From: Mauremys mutica
Lineage: Eukaryota; Chordata; Testudines; Geoemydidae
NCBI RefSeq assembly: GCF_020497125.1
Contig: NC_059082.1
Coordinates: forward strand, 26,310,965 to 26,374,964
Length of the DNA: 64,000 bases
Direction: 5' to 3'
The notes under the pieces were generated by a model. It did not search any database. It was not told the origin of the DNA and worked only from the letters and a program-made list of their open reading frames with translations. A program made the position numbers and the translations under genes. Each line of letters begins with the position of its first letter. Positions within the stretch are counted from its first letter, which is position 1. This document shows, piece by piece, positions 1-9,349 of the stretch.

Positions 1-1
1 A

Positions 2-316
2 AGAAAAAACGGTTACTTACCTTTGTAACTGTTGTTCTTCGAGATGTGTTGCTCATATCCATTCCACACCCACCCTCCTTCCCCACTGTCGGAGTAGCCG
101 GCAAGAAGGAACTGAGGGTCGGGTGGGTCGGCTGAGGTATATATGCGGTGCCGTTATGGCGCCACTCCAGGGGGCGCTCAGCCGACCCACTGGGGTTGCT
201 AGGGTAAAAATCTTCCGACGAACGTGCACGCGGCGCGCGCGCACACCTAACTGGAATGGATATGAGCAACACATCTCGAAGAACAACAGTTACAAAGGTA
301 AGTAACCGTTTTTTCT
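2..316. mobile_element. Short inverted-repeat element with perfect 65-bp arms
   Basis: Positions 2-66 are the exact reverse complement of 252-316. The arms enclose a GC-richer core with a TATATA-like stretch near 139-144. There is no transposase frame, so it is non-autonomous. The left edge of the window cuts the flank, so the target duplication and superfamily cannot be read. Each arm, read outward, contains AAGGTAAGT, a perfect 5' splice-site consensus. I recognise the sequence as a common chelonian repeat from memory only. Confidence 0.8.
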
Positions 317-525
317 CAGTTTAACCTATTAAACCTCAGCTGCACCCTAATAAGTATTTGCACTATGAAGAGGCTTCTGTCCCAGTATACTCCTCACCAC
401 CACTGTCCCACCCTGACTCTCCCAGGTGTGCAGCTCCCAACAGGCTTGCCTTCGTCCCCCTCCCTTGGGCAACACAATATAGCTGCTGGGAAGGGAGAGC
501 TGCTGCAAGCACCAGGGAGCATCTC

Positions 526-1178
526 CTGGCCCCGTGTCTCCCCCTGTTTCTTTTTTTTGTAACCTTGTCCATCTGCCACCCAAGGCTCCCATCACACCCT
601 TCTGCATCATAGCATCCTTCTTCCTTCCCCCTCCACTGCCTCCATTTCCCTATCCTTTGTTACCATCACCTGTCTACAGTTTCTACCAGCTCAACCTGCT
701 CCTCTTCTCCCCGCCCCTCTTCCCACCAGCACCAATCCAGCTCACGTCCACACATTCCTCTACCTCTTCCCCTTCATCTTTGATGAGATTTGCTCCTTCC
801 TCATCCTCTCCACCTCCCACACCCATCTGTGCCACTACTCTTCCCCTCTAGTCAATCATTCCTAACCTCACATCTATGCTACTTCTTCCCTCCTCTTCTT
901 GTTTCTGGAACACCCACTCCATCTCTAAAAAGATCACAGCCATCTAGGACCTCTCCATATCTTGCTCCCTCCAGGCTCCTGCTCCTCACAGAGACCAGAA
1001 TCCCTTCATCTGACACTGGCTCTGCAGCTGCCCTCTCTTTCAGAGTATGTCTGCACTGCAGCTGGGATTTCCAGCACCAGTAGACAGACTCACAGTAGCT
1101 CATTCTCCAGCAAGTGGCTAAAAATAGCAGTGTGAATGTTGCAGCATGGTCCGGAACTCAGGCTAGCCACCTGAATCC
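526..1178 (+). repeat. Copy 1 of a duplicated L2/MITE block
   Basis: This pyrimidine-rich block is nearly identical to 13468-14151. Both copies contain the same L2-like endonuclease start followed by the left part of the same MITE at the same junction, so they share one ancestor and are not two independent insertion pairs. Copy 1 sits in a longer L2 remnant that continues to about 2100, so it looks like the source-type arrangement. The clearest internal difference is a T-rich expansion around 13490-13530 that is absent here. Confidence 0.8.
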
Positions 1179-2100
1179 AAGCCCACCTGACCCCCTTGGT
1201 CCAAGCTCATGAACCTAGTTCAAGTTGTCACCCATGCCACTACATCCACACTGCTATTTTTAGTGCGCTAGCTTGAGCTGAGCTAACACAAGTCTCAACC
1301 AGCACTGGGAATCACACCTCACAGCTGCCGTGCAGACATAGCTATAGAGGTCTGTCCTTCTTTCTGACTTCCTGTCCTGGATCAGACATGGTGAGGGAGC
1401 TGAGTTTCTCCTCTTCTGCTCCTTTTGCTTCCAGCTTCTCACTACTTCCCACTCTCTGTTGTGAACAACCCTGCATCTGACTCTTCCCTCTCCTCTCTGT
1501 GTTGCCATCATCTACCATCCTCCCCGTCAGCTTTCTTCTCTGATTTTTGACTCCTGTTATATCTCTGGTGACTTCAGCTTCCACATTGATGACCCACCTG
1601 ATCCCTCATCTGGAAGTTTCCTCAACCTCATCTCTTCATTGTACCATGCAGCCCTGGTTCAATTCTCTCACTTACTAAAAAGGTTGTTGACTTGCCTAGG
1701 TCTTCCACTAGCAGTGCGCTTGCTCTGATCTCTCGGTTGCTGATTTCCCACATGACTATCATCTGGTCTCAGCATCACCCATCAGCTCCCCCAGCGTGCC
1801 CTGTCTCTTGGCCTTTCTGTGATATCCAGTCCATCAGCTTTAATGAGTTCTCGTCTGCTTTCAGCCCTTTCCTCCTTGCCCTCTCATCCCTTTCTTTCGT
1901 CGATATGGTTGTTGATTCTCTCCATGTTTCACTCTCCTCCACCCTTGACTCTTTTGCTCCTCTCTCTTCCATCACAAGGTCTGTTCTGCCAACTCTTAGT
2001 CTGGCTTACTCTCAACATCCACTTCCTCAGGTCCTGCTCTTGCACTGTGGTGTGTCTCTGGCTGAAATCCAATGACCAGGCTGACTTCCTTCCTTAAAGA
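840..2100 (+). pseudogene. Decayed L2-like LINE endonuclease domain, split by a MITE
   Basis: Translation with frame changes gives pieces that read like the N-terminal endonuclease of L2/Rex-type LINEs. At about 900-1040 there is a GLWN-like start followed by LTETRIPSSDTGSAAALS, which holds the conserved glutamate block. At about 1565-1620 the piece reads SGDFSFHIDDPPDPSSGSFLN, a degenerate form of GDFNIH. At about 1690-1790 a DLPRSS...ISHMTII segment resembles the region before the SDH motif. A MITE at 1046-1340 separates the first piece from the rest. Stops and frameshifts make it non-functional, and no RT domain follows: a Penelope-type 3' end lies just downstream. The clade call is from motif memory. 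CR1 or Rex are alternatives. Confidence 0.55.
1046..1340. mobile_element. MITE inserted in the L2 remnant
   Basis: The ends are inverted: TATGTCTGCACTGCAGCTG at the left and CAGCTGCCGTGCAGACATA at the right, with imperfect similarity extending inward. The insertion interrupts the LINE endonuclease reading. No coding capacity. TIRs of this type are usual in Harbinger-like MITEs of sauropsids, but I could not define a clean target duplication here, so the superfamily is open. A partial copy occurs in the second block (to about 14151), and a short related stretch lies near 10610-10705. Confidence 0.6.
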
Positions 2101-2199
2101 TTCGTTCTCTGAGTCTGAGTGGCCAGATGTTGAGTGATCACCTGTGGGTGAACACTTTTCACAAAGCGATAACTCTACATCTGACCTCTCAGACCCCCT

Positions 2200-2465
2200 T
2201 CTCAAAGGAAACCTGCACTACACCTTCAGATGACAAGCCTGGGAGCTTAAATTCATAACTTTGCTAGACACTAAAAATCATGGACTGAATAGACACACTG
2301 GATTTCTGGCTTGTTACAAGAATCTAACAATCTGTTCCACCTTGTATTTAGCTGAGACACTGAGTACATTTCCCAGACCTGAAGAAGAGCTGTCTGTAAG
2401 CTCAAAAGCTTGTGTATCTCACCAACAGAAGTTGGTCCAATAAAAGATACTACCTAACCCACCTT
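2200..2465 (+). mobile_element. Penelope-type retroelement 3' end with hammerhead-like core
   Basis: The stretch ends in a CCAATAAAAGATACTACC...CACCTTGTC type tail that I recognise as a common sauropsid retroposon 3' end. At 2379-2385 it carries CTGAAGA, then inverted GAGCT (2387-2391) and AGCTC (2399-2403), then AAAA where a hammerhead ribozyme would have GAAA. Penelope-like elements are known to carry hammerhead motifs. No RT is attached, so this is a 5'-truncated copy. Family assignment is from memory of the tail. Confidence 0.5.
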
Positions 2466-3339
2466 GTCTTGTTGGGATGAAAATTCACTAGGAAAATGGA
2501 AATACTCATATTTAAAACAGTGAAATACAACTGGCATGGTTGATACCAGTACATGGTGAGAGTTGTTTCTTACCATGGGAAGTTACAGGAATTTGTACTA
2601 AGTAGTATCCCTCCAGCTTACATTTTAAATTTGACATTATGGACTGGGTCCTCACCTAGCGTAAATCAGTGCATATCCATTGACGTCATCACTGAGGTCA
2701 CCGAAGTCCATAATGTTTAATTTAGATATTTGTATTTTTTCCCTCGCTGTGTACACAGATGGTATTAATGTAGTTAGTTATTAGATCAAGGTGTCCAATA
2801 TAATGGTGTATTTGTAACAGGCTTAAATAGTTGCAATCCAAAATCTAGCCTTAGTCTGAAGATGAACACTGTATAAGACTCCCTTTGTATACTTTTGCTG
2901 ACTGCCCACCTCGTTGAAATATTTCTGTTTATACTTTTGCTGTCTATCATAAAATGTCTTTTAAGAGAAACCCTCATGGTAGTGATATCATACCCTTTTA
3001 TTTACTTAAGACTGCCCAGTAGCGATAGGATTAGCCTAGAGCTAGTTATAACATAATCTCTTCTTCTCTACCAATATTTGAACTGCAGCTCTACCATCTC
3101 CCCCACTGCTATAGTAAACCCTAGGCCCTATCTAATCTGTGACACAAATTCCAATTCTGTGGCAGGAAACCCACAATTCCATGACAATGTTACTTAGATT
3201 TATGATTTGGTGATTTTTTTCATAATACATTGCTGAGTCCTTCCTGGAAGTGCAGTGTGAAAGGCCTGAGTAAGGAGAAATTTATGCCTACTAAGGCTTG
3301 ATGTTCAAGGTCCCTGTATAGACCTTATGCGCACCTCTC
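2466..3339. other. Non-coding stretch, little recognised
   Basis: AT-rich sequence with stops in all frames. A degenerate foldback-type repeat built on 'ctcacctagcgtaaatcagtgcat' lies at about 2645-2715. Nothing else is recognised before the LINE 5' region. Confidence 0.5.
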
Positions 3340-3399
3340 CCTCACTTTAATCCAATCCACGCGCAAGTCTTGACATCTAACTTCCGTAAATTTCAAAGT

Positions 3400-6300
3400 C
3401 CTGTGGCGATGGGCGAGCGACGAAGCAGCAGGTGTGGATACACTGGGAGCTGTAGCCGTGGACCTGCACACAGGCGGCTCAGGTCTAATGGTCGTCTTCT
3501 TGCTGATCGAAGCAACAGCTGGATTCGGCGTCTACCTGAGTGACTGAGCAGCCCTTTTTAGGACCGCACTGCTCACCTCCGTAGCAAGAGGAAGGGGCTA
3601 GAAAAGGTGCCCTAAACATTGTTTGCTTCACAGAACCCTGGCCAGCTTACCGCGGCTGGAGGGGATCCCATCTTATGCGGTCGAACAACAAAACTTCAAA
3701 TAACAAACCGCAAGGTGACACCACTCATTATTGGTACATGGAACGTACGCACGCTTCAAGATAACCCCTCAGCAGATCGACCAGAAAGAAGAACAGCCCT
3801 GGTCGCTAGAGAGCTCGCAAGATTTAACATCGATATTGCAGCCTTGTGTGAAACTCGTCTAGCCAACGAAGGTCAGCTCACAGAAATAGGGGGTGGTTAC
3901 ACATTCTTCTGGTGTGGACGTAGCAGTGACGAACGTCGTGAATCTGGAGTTGGCTTTGCGGTTAAGAATCAACTTGTCCGCAAATTTGCCAGTCTTCCCA
4001 AGGGTGTGAACGACCGACTCATGACACTGCATCTTCCACTACCGAGAGGAAAGCAAGCTATACTAATCAGCGCTTACGCACCCACAATGACGAATCCGGA
4101 TGAAGTAAAGGACAAGTTTTATGAAGATCTTGATGCCCTACTCTCATCCGTGAAGCGTACCGACAGGCTGATTCTACTTGGCGATTTTAACGCGAGAGTA
4201 GGATCTGATCACTCTGCCTGGGATGGCGTCATTGGAAAAAATGGAATCGGCAAATGTAACAGCAATGGCCTACTACTCCTGAAGACATGTGTGGCTCATG
4301 ATCTGATCATTACCAATACTATCTTCCGCCTGCCCACTCGCAAAAAGACGTCCTGGATGCATCCACGCTCCAAGCACTGGCATCTCATTGATTATGTCAT
4401 CGTGCGGAGGAAAGATAGACAGGATGTAAGGGTGACTAAGGCCATGCCGAGTGCTGACTGTTGGACTGATCATAGACTCATCATCTCTAAATTAAGCCTT
4501 TACATCAAGCCAAAGAGACGTCCGCAGGGAAACAGAGCTGTGGTGAAAAAGATTAACGTCAGTAAACTGAGGAACCCCAATACAGCAGCTTTACTAGCAG
4601 AAGATCTTGACAACCAACTCTTAGAGCTGCAATTAGAGGAAAATGCTGAGAAGGACTGGGAACGCTTCCGGAATATTGTGCACTCTTCTGCACTAAAGGT
4701 TCTTGGACCCTCACACAGGAAACAGCAGGACTGGTTTGATGAAAACGATGAAGAGATCAAGGCCTTACTTGCTGAAAAGCACCGCCTTTACCGTGCTCAT
4801 CAGAACGACCCGTCGTCATCAGCTAAGAAAAATGCCTTTAACAACACTCGCAGGACCGTACAGAACAAGCTTCGCGAGATGCAGGACTCCTGGTTGAGTG
4901 CCAAGGCAGGTGAAATCCAGATGTTTGCTGATAGAAACGATGCCAAACGGTTCTACGAAGCCCTCAGATCCTTGTACGGACCTCGGCCCTCAGGGAGCTC
5001 TCCTTTACTGGATTTAGATGGTGTAACTCTCATTACTGAGAAGACTCTGATTCTACAGCGTTGGGCTGAGCATTTTCAATCTGTACTGAACCGCCCATCT
5101 TCCATTAATAACGAGGCGATTGATAGAATGCCCCAGGCGGATATCAACCACAGTCTGGACGTTCCACCATCAGAGTCTGAAATCCTACAGGCCATCAGCC
5201 AGCTGTCCAGTGGCAAGGCCTCAGGATCTGATGCGATCCCAGCAGAAGTTTATAAGGATGGTGGTGCAGTGCTTGTTGACAAACTCACTCAACTGTTTCA
5301 GTCCTTCTGGAATCAAGGGTCTATTCCTCAGGAATTGAAAGATGCATCCATCGTACACCTCTACAAGAGGAAAGGAAATCGAAAAGTCTGCGACAATCAT
5401 AGAGGAATATCATTGCTTTCCAGCGCAGGCAAGATCCTTGCACGAGTGTTGCTGAATCGCCTGATTGACCACCTGGAACAGGGTCTATTACCCGAGACAC
5501 AGTGCGGCTTTCGTAAAGAGCGTGGCACTGTGGACATGATCTTCGCAGTCCGACAGCTCCAAGAGAAGTGTCAAGAGCAGAATCGTGAACTGTACACCAT
5601 CTTTGTGGATCTCACTAAGGCTTTTGACACTGTCAGTCGTGAAGGTCTGTGGCGTATCATGTCGAAGTTTGGGTGCCCTGATAGATTCATCCTGATGGTA
5701 CGTCAGTTCCACGACGGCATGACGGCTCGTGTTCTGGACGACGGAGAAGCTTCAGAGGCCTTTCCCGTCACAAATGGCGTCAAGCAAGGGTGTGTGTTGG
5801 CACCGACCCTGTTCAGCATGATGTTTTCAGCCATGCTGTCAGACGCCTTTCAGAACAGTTCCTTGGGAGTCAGCCTGAGATACAGGACTGATGGGAAACT
5901 GTTCAACCTGCGAAGACTCCAGGCTGTCACCAAGATAAAGGAGACTGTGCTACGAGACCTCCTTTTTGCTGATGATTGTGCCCTGAATGCTGGATCAGAG
6001 CAGGAAATGCAAGCCAGCATGGACAAATTCGCAGCAGCATGCGATAACTTTGGCCTTCTTATCAACATAAAGAAAACCGAAGTGATGCACCAGCCAGCTC
6101 CGAAAGCCCAACACCAAGAGCCCATCATCACAGTGAAGGGGCAAAAGCTGCAAGCAGTGGACCAATTTACATACCTTGGCAGCACCCTCTCCCGTGCAGT
6201 GACAATTGACATCGAGGTCAACTGCAGAATCGCCAAGGCAAGCTCTGCATTTGGCGGACTGCTGACCAACGTGTGGGACCGCCGTGGAATAAGCCTTGCT

Positions 6301-6967
6301 ACAAAGCTTAAAGTCTACCGAGCAGTAGTGCTAACTACCTTGATGTATGCCAGTGAGACCTGGACTGTATACAGGAGGCACGCTAGGCAATTGAACCACT
6401 TCCACACGACTTGCCTCCGCAGACTTCTGAGGATTCGGTGGCAGGATAAGGTGCCTGACACAGAAGTCCTTTCCAGAGCAGGCCTGCCATCAGTTTACAC
6501 TCTGCTTATGAAAGCCCAGACACGCTGGGCAGGCCATGTTGTGAGGATGCCAGACCACCGCATCCCCAAACAGCTCTTCTATGGTGAGCTGTCTCAAGGA
6601 AAGCGATCGCACGGGGGACAAAAGAAGCGATACAAAGATACGCTGAAAGCCTCTCTTAAGTCCCTGGATATCGACATCACCTCCTGGGAAACCCTGGCAC
6701 AAGACCGATCGACATGGCGTACGCTGATCCACCAAGGCTGCCAGACATCTGAAGCTAGAAGGATAACACTAGCACAAGAGAAGCGAGCACTCCGTAAAGC
6801 CAGAGCTGCAAATGTTGTAACAGTGGTGCCCACGCATGTCTGCCCGACATGTGGCAGAACATTCCGTGCCCGTATTGGCCTTACCAGCCATTTGCGGACG
6901 CACTGTGGACAGCTCACAACCTGATAGATGTTAAGGTCTTCTTCGAAAACGATGGACGAACATCATA
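3400..6967 (+). mobile_element. Near full-length RTE-type LINE
   Basis: A GC-richer block stands out from its AT-rich surroundings. It comprises a leader of roughly 200 bp, a single uninterrupted reading frame (3619-6924) and a very short 3' region ending near a CATCAT at about 6961-6966. Short 3' ends with a simple-repeat terminus instead of a long poly(A) are typical of the RTE group. I could not match a target-site duplication, so the 5' end is uncertain by tens of bases. The open frame suggests a young or selectively maintained copy compared with the decayed L2 and CR1 pieces nearby. Confidence 0.75.
3619..6924 (+). CDS. LINE endonuclease-reverse transcriptase with C-terminal C2H2 finger
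   Basis: The encoded protein would nick target DNA and reverse-transcribe its own RNA at the nick. The open frame is 1101 codons and ends in TGA at 6922-6924. Residues 36-290 are an AP-type endonuclease with its key residues in place: N42 (TWNVRT), E79 (ETRLA), Y153 (SAYAP), D189 and N191 (GDFNARVG), D258 (LIDYV) and the DH pair 284-285. Residues about 520-880 are the RT: D664 in FVDLTKAFD, GVKQGCVLAPTLF (720-732) and the FADD catalytic pair D785-D786, then a TYLGS block. A thumb/C-terminal region follows, and a C2H2 finger sits at C1075, C1078, H1091 and H1095. The frame opens on TTG just after an in-frame TAA at 3613-3615, and the first in-frame ATG is inside the endonuclease (about residue 135). 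The true start is therefore unclear. RTE clade is likely; such copies are often labelled craniofacial-development-protein-2-like in vertebrate annotations. Confidence 0.9.
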   Translation: MFASQNPGQLTAAGGDPILCGRTTKLQITNRKVTPLIIGTWNVRTLQDNPSADRPERRTALVARELARFNIDIAALCETRLANEGQLTEIGGGYTFFWCGRSSDERRESGVGFAVKNQLVRKFASLPKGVNDRLMTLHLPLPRGKQAILISAYAPTMTNPDEVKDKFYEDLDALLSSVKRTDRLILLGDFNARVGSDHSAWDGVIGKNGIGKCNSNGLLLLKTCVAHDLIITNTIFRLPTRKKTSWMHPRSKHWHLIDYVIVRRKDRQDVRVTKAMPSADCWTDHRLIISKLSLYIKPKRRPQGNRAVVKKINVSKLRNPNTAALLAEDLDNQLLELQLEENAEKDWERFRNIVHSSALKVLGPSHRKQQDWFDENDEEIKALLAEKHRLYRAHQNDPSSSAKKNAFNNTRRTVQNKLREMQDSWLSAKAGEIQMFADRNDAKRFYEALRSLYGPRPSGSSPLLDLDGVTLITEKTLILQRWAEHFQSVLNRPSSINNEAIDRMPQADINHSLDVPPSESEILQAISQLSSGKASGSDAIPAEVYKDGGAVLVDKLTQLFQSFWNQGSIPQELKDASIVHLYKRKGNRKVCDNHRGISLLSSAGKILARVLLNRLIDHLEQGLLPETQCGFRKERGTVDMIFAVRQLQEKCQEQNRELYTIFVDLTKAFDTVSREGLWRIMSKFGCPDRFILMVRQFHDGMTARVLDDGEASEAFPVTNGVKQGCVLAPTLFSMMFSAMLSDAFQNSSLGVSLRYRTDGKLFNLRRLQAVTKIKETVLRDLLFADDCALNAGSEQEMQASMDKFAAACDNFGLLINIKKTEVMHQPAPKAQHQEPIITVKGQKLQAVDQFTYLGSTLSRAVTIDIEVNCRIAKASSAFGGLLTNVWDRRGISLATKLKVYRAVVLTTLMYASETWTVYRRHARQLNHFHTTCLRRLLRIRWQDKVPDTEVLSRAGLPSVYTLLMKAQTRWAGHVVRMPDHRIPKQLFYGELSQGKRSHGGQKKRYKDTLKASLKSLDIDITSWETLAQDRSTWRTLIHQGCQTSEARRITLAQEKRALRKARAANVVTVVPTHVCPTCGRTFRARIGLTSHLRTHCGQLTT

Positions 6968-7204
6968 GACAGCGCCCAGCGTAAAGCTCTGTCCTTCCAG
7001 GACTGGCAGTGATGGGAGGGTCTGAGCCAGACTGTAGAAGGCTGGCAACAGCTAGGGGCTGAGCTGATGGGCTGTGGCAGCCATGTAGAGCTCCAATACC
7101 TCCTCGATTGTGAAGTGGGTGAGCACAGATTGAGGGGCAGATGATATTTTGTTTATAAGGGTTTTTTTGCTAAAAAAAAGTCTGTATGTGATTGTTATCC
7201 CTGT

Positions 7205-7329
7205 CCCTGCAGTTGTCACTTGGTTTGGATTGTAAGCTCCTTGTCATAGGGACTGTGGATATAATTTTCAAAAGTGCTGAAGTGACTTAGGAGCCTAAAT
7301 CCTGTTGACTTTGAATGGGACTTAGAAAA
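7205..7329 (+). repeat. L2-like 3' end plus foldback-repeat fragment
   Basis: At about 7229-7258 the wording 'attgtaagctccttg...gggactgt' matches the 3' end typical of L2/MIR-type elements. At 7259-7329 a 'gacttaggagcctaaatcc...ttgaatgggactta' stretch belongs to a dispersed foldback repeat. Both are short and decayed. Confidence 0.45.
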
Positions 7330-8702
7330 GTGTACAGTTCTCACTTTATTTTTTATTACAAATATTAGCACTAAAAATGATAAAAGAAGTAGCATTTTTC
7401 AATTCACCTTATACAAGTACTGTAGTGAAATCTCTATCATGAAAGTACAACTTACAAATGTAGGGTTTTTTTGGTCACATAACTGCACTCAAAAAGAAAA
7501 CAATGTAAAACTTTATAGCCTACAAGTCCACTCAGTCCTACTTCTTGTTCAGCCAGTCGCTAAGAAAAACAAGTTTGTTTACATTTACGAGTGTCGCAAG
7601 ATATTTGTGCCATATGCGCTAAAGATTCATATGACTTTTCATGCTTCGGCCATCGTTCCAGAGGACATGATTCCATGCTGATGACACTCAATAAAAAAAA
7701 TAATAATGGGTTAATTAAATTTGTGACTGAACTCCTTGGGAGAGAATTGTATGTCTCCTGGTCTGTTTTACCCGCATTCTGCCATATATTTCATGTTATA
7801 GCAGTCTCGGATGACTCAGCACATATTGTTCATTTTTAAGAACTCACTGCAAATTTGACAAAATTAAAAGAAGATGTGAAATTTCTAAAGATAGCTACAG
7901 CACTTGACCCAAGATTTAAGAATCTGAAGTGCTTTCCAAAATCTGAGAGGGAAGAGGTGTGAAGCATGCTTCAGAAGTCTTTAAAAGAGCGACACTCTGA
8001 TGTAGAAACTGCAGAACTCAAACCACCAAAAATGAAAATCAACCTTCTGCTGGTGGCATCTGACTCAGATGATGAAAATGAACATGCATCAGTCCGCACT
8101 GCTTTGGATTGTTATCAAGCAGAACCTGTCATCAGTGTGGACGCATGTCCTCTGGAATGGTGGTTGAAGTCTCAAGGGTTATATGAATCTTAAGCGCATC
8201 TGGCATGTAAATACCTTGCGACGCGGACTACAACAGTGCCATGCAAATGCCTGTTCTCACTTTCAGATAACATTGTAAACACAAAGCAGGCAACATTATC
8301 TTCTGCAAATGTAAATGAACTTGTTTGTCTGAACAATTGGTTGAACAAGAAGTAGGGCTGATTGGACTTGTAGGCTCTAAAGTTTGACATTTTCTTTTTG
8401 AATGCAGGTTTTTTGGTACATAATTCTACATTTGTAAGTTGCACTTTTACAGTAAAGAGATTGTACTACAGTACCTGTAATAGATTAATTGAAAAATCCT
8501 ATCTTTTGTTTTTTACAGTGCAAATATTTGTAATACAAATAAATATAAAGTGAATACTGTACATTTTGTATTGTGTTGTACTTGAAATCAATATATTTGA
8601 AAATGTAGAAAACATAAAAATATTTAAATAAATGGCATTCTATTATTGTTTAACAGCATGATTAATTGCACGTTTAATTTTTTTAATTGCTTGACAGCCT
8701 TA
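7330..8702 (+). mobile_element. Decayed hAT element with long subterminal inverted repeats
   Basis: About 7330-7580 is a diverged reverse complement of about 8340-8570, for example 'acttacaaatgtag' against 'ctacatttgtaagt' and 'cctacaagtcca' against 'tggacttgtagg'. Between the arms lies a transposase remnant (7720-8355). The right end finishes in 'aattgcttgacagcctta' (to about 8702), which fits a hAT end of the TAGGGCTGTCAA type. The matching left terminus is not seen, so the left end is truncated, or the arms arose by internal rearrangement. The interior encodes only the transposase C-terminus, so most of the gene has been deleted. Confidence 0.65.
7720..8355 (+). pseudogene. hAT transposase C-terminal fragment (ZBED-like)
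   Basis: One reading frame persists across 7720-8355 with three in-frame stops: TAA 7837-7839, TGA 7960-7962 and TAA 8191-8193. Around them the protein reads as the C-terminal part of a hAT transposase: FLKIATALDPRFKNLK, then INLLLVASDSDDENEHAS, then DACPLEWWLKS. Past the third stop, 53 more codons in the same frame read AHLACKYLAT...VPCKCLFSLS...LVCLNNWLNKK up to TAG 8353-8355. This is the hAT dimerisation region, with the W-W and C-x2-LFS blocks. The BED finger and most of the catalytic domain are missing. The TGA at 7960 replaces a residue that is tryptophan in the family as I recall it. Non-functional. Confidence 0.75.
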
Positions 8703-8716
8703 ATTGTAATTCATTT

Positions 8717-9349
8717 TTCATAACTAAGGCCCTACCAAGTTCACGGTCCATTTGGTCAATTTCATGGTCAGAAGATTTTTTAAATCATAAATGTCATTAT
8801 TTAAATCTGAAATTTCATGGTGGTGTAATTGTAGGGGTCCTGACCCAAAAGAGGGTAGTGGGAGCATTGCAAGGTTATTGTAGGGGTGTCGTGGTATTGC
8901 CACCCTTACTTCTGCGCTGCTCCTGGTGGCAGTGCTGTCTTCAAAGCTGGACGGCTGGAAAGTGGCATCTTCTGGCCAGGAGTCCAGCTCTGAAGGCAGC
9001 GCCACTGCCAGCAGTAGCATAGGAATAAGGATGGCCTGGTATGGTATTGCTACCCTTACTTCTGCGGTGCTGCCTTCAGAGCTGGGCGCCTGGACAGCAG
9101 CCACCGCTTTCTAGCCACCCAGCTCTGAAGGCAGCGCAGAAGTAAGGATGACAATACCACAATCCCCCTATAATAACCTTGCAGCACCTCCCCTATGACC
9201 TCCTTTTGGGTCAGGACCCCCAGTTTGAGAAACGCTGGTTTCCCCTGTGAAATCTGTGTAGCATAGGGTAATAGTATACAAAAGACCAGATTTCATGGTC
9301 CGTGACGCCTTTTTCACGGCCATGAATTTGATAAGGCCCTATTCATAAC
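8717..9349. mobile_element. hAT MITE (8725-9341) with 8-bp TSD
   Basis: The 8-bp sequence TTCATAAC flanks the element exactly at 8717-8724 and 9342-9349. The terminal inverted repeats are TAAGGCCCTACCAAGTTCA and, reversed, TAGGGCCTTATCAAATTCA. An 8-bp duplication with TA-starting TIRs is the hAT pattern. The 617-bp interior has no transposase. It is built from internal repeats: 'acccttacttctgcg' occurs twice in direct order (about 8899 and 9053) and once inverted (about 9130), so it can fold on itself. It inserted only about 14 bp beyond the end of the previous hAT element. Confidence 0.85.

Noticed and set aside
534..1083. Proline- and leucine-rich frames of about 100 codons, repeated at 13.4-14.1 kb
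   Set aside because: Product of the pyrimidine-rich strand of an L2 remnant; the near-identical copies reflect DNA duplication, not protein selection.
5850..6269. 139-codon minus-strand open stretch
   Set aside because: Antisense shadow of the LINE RT frame.
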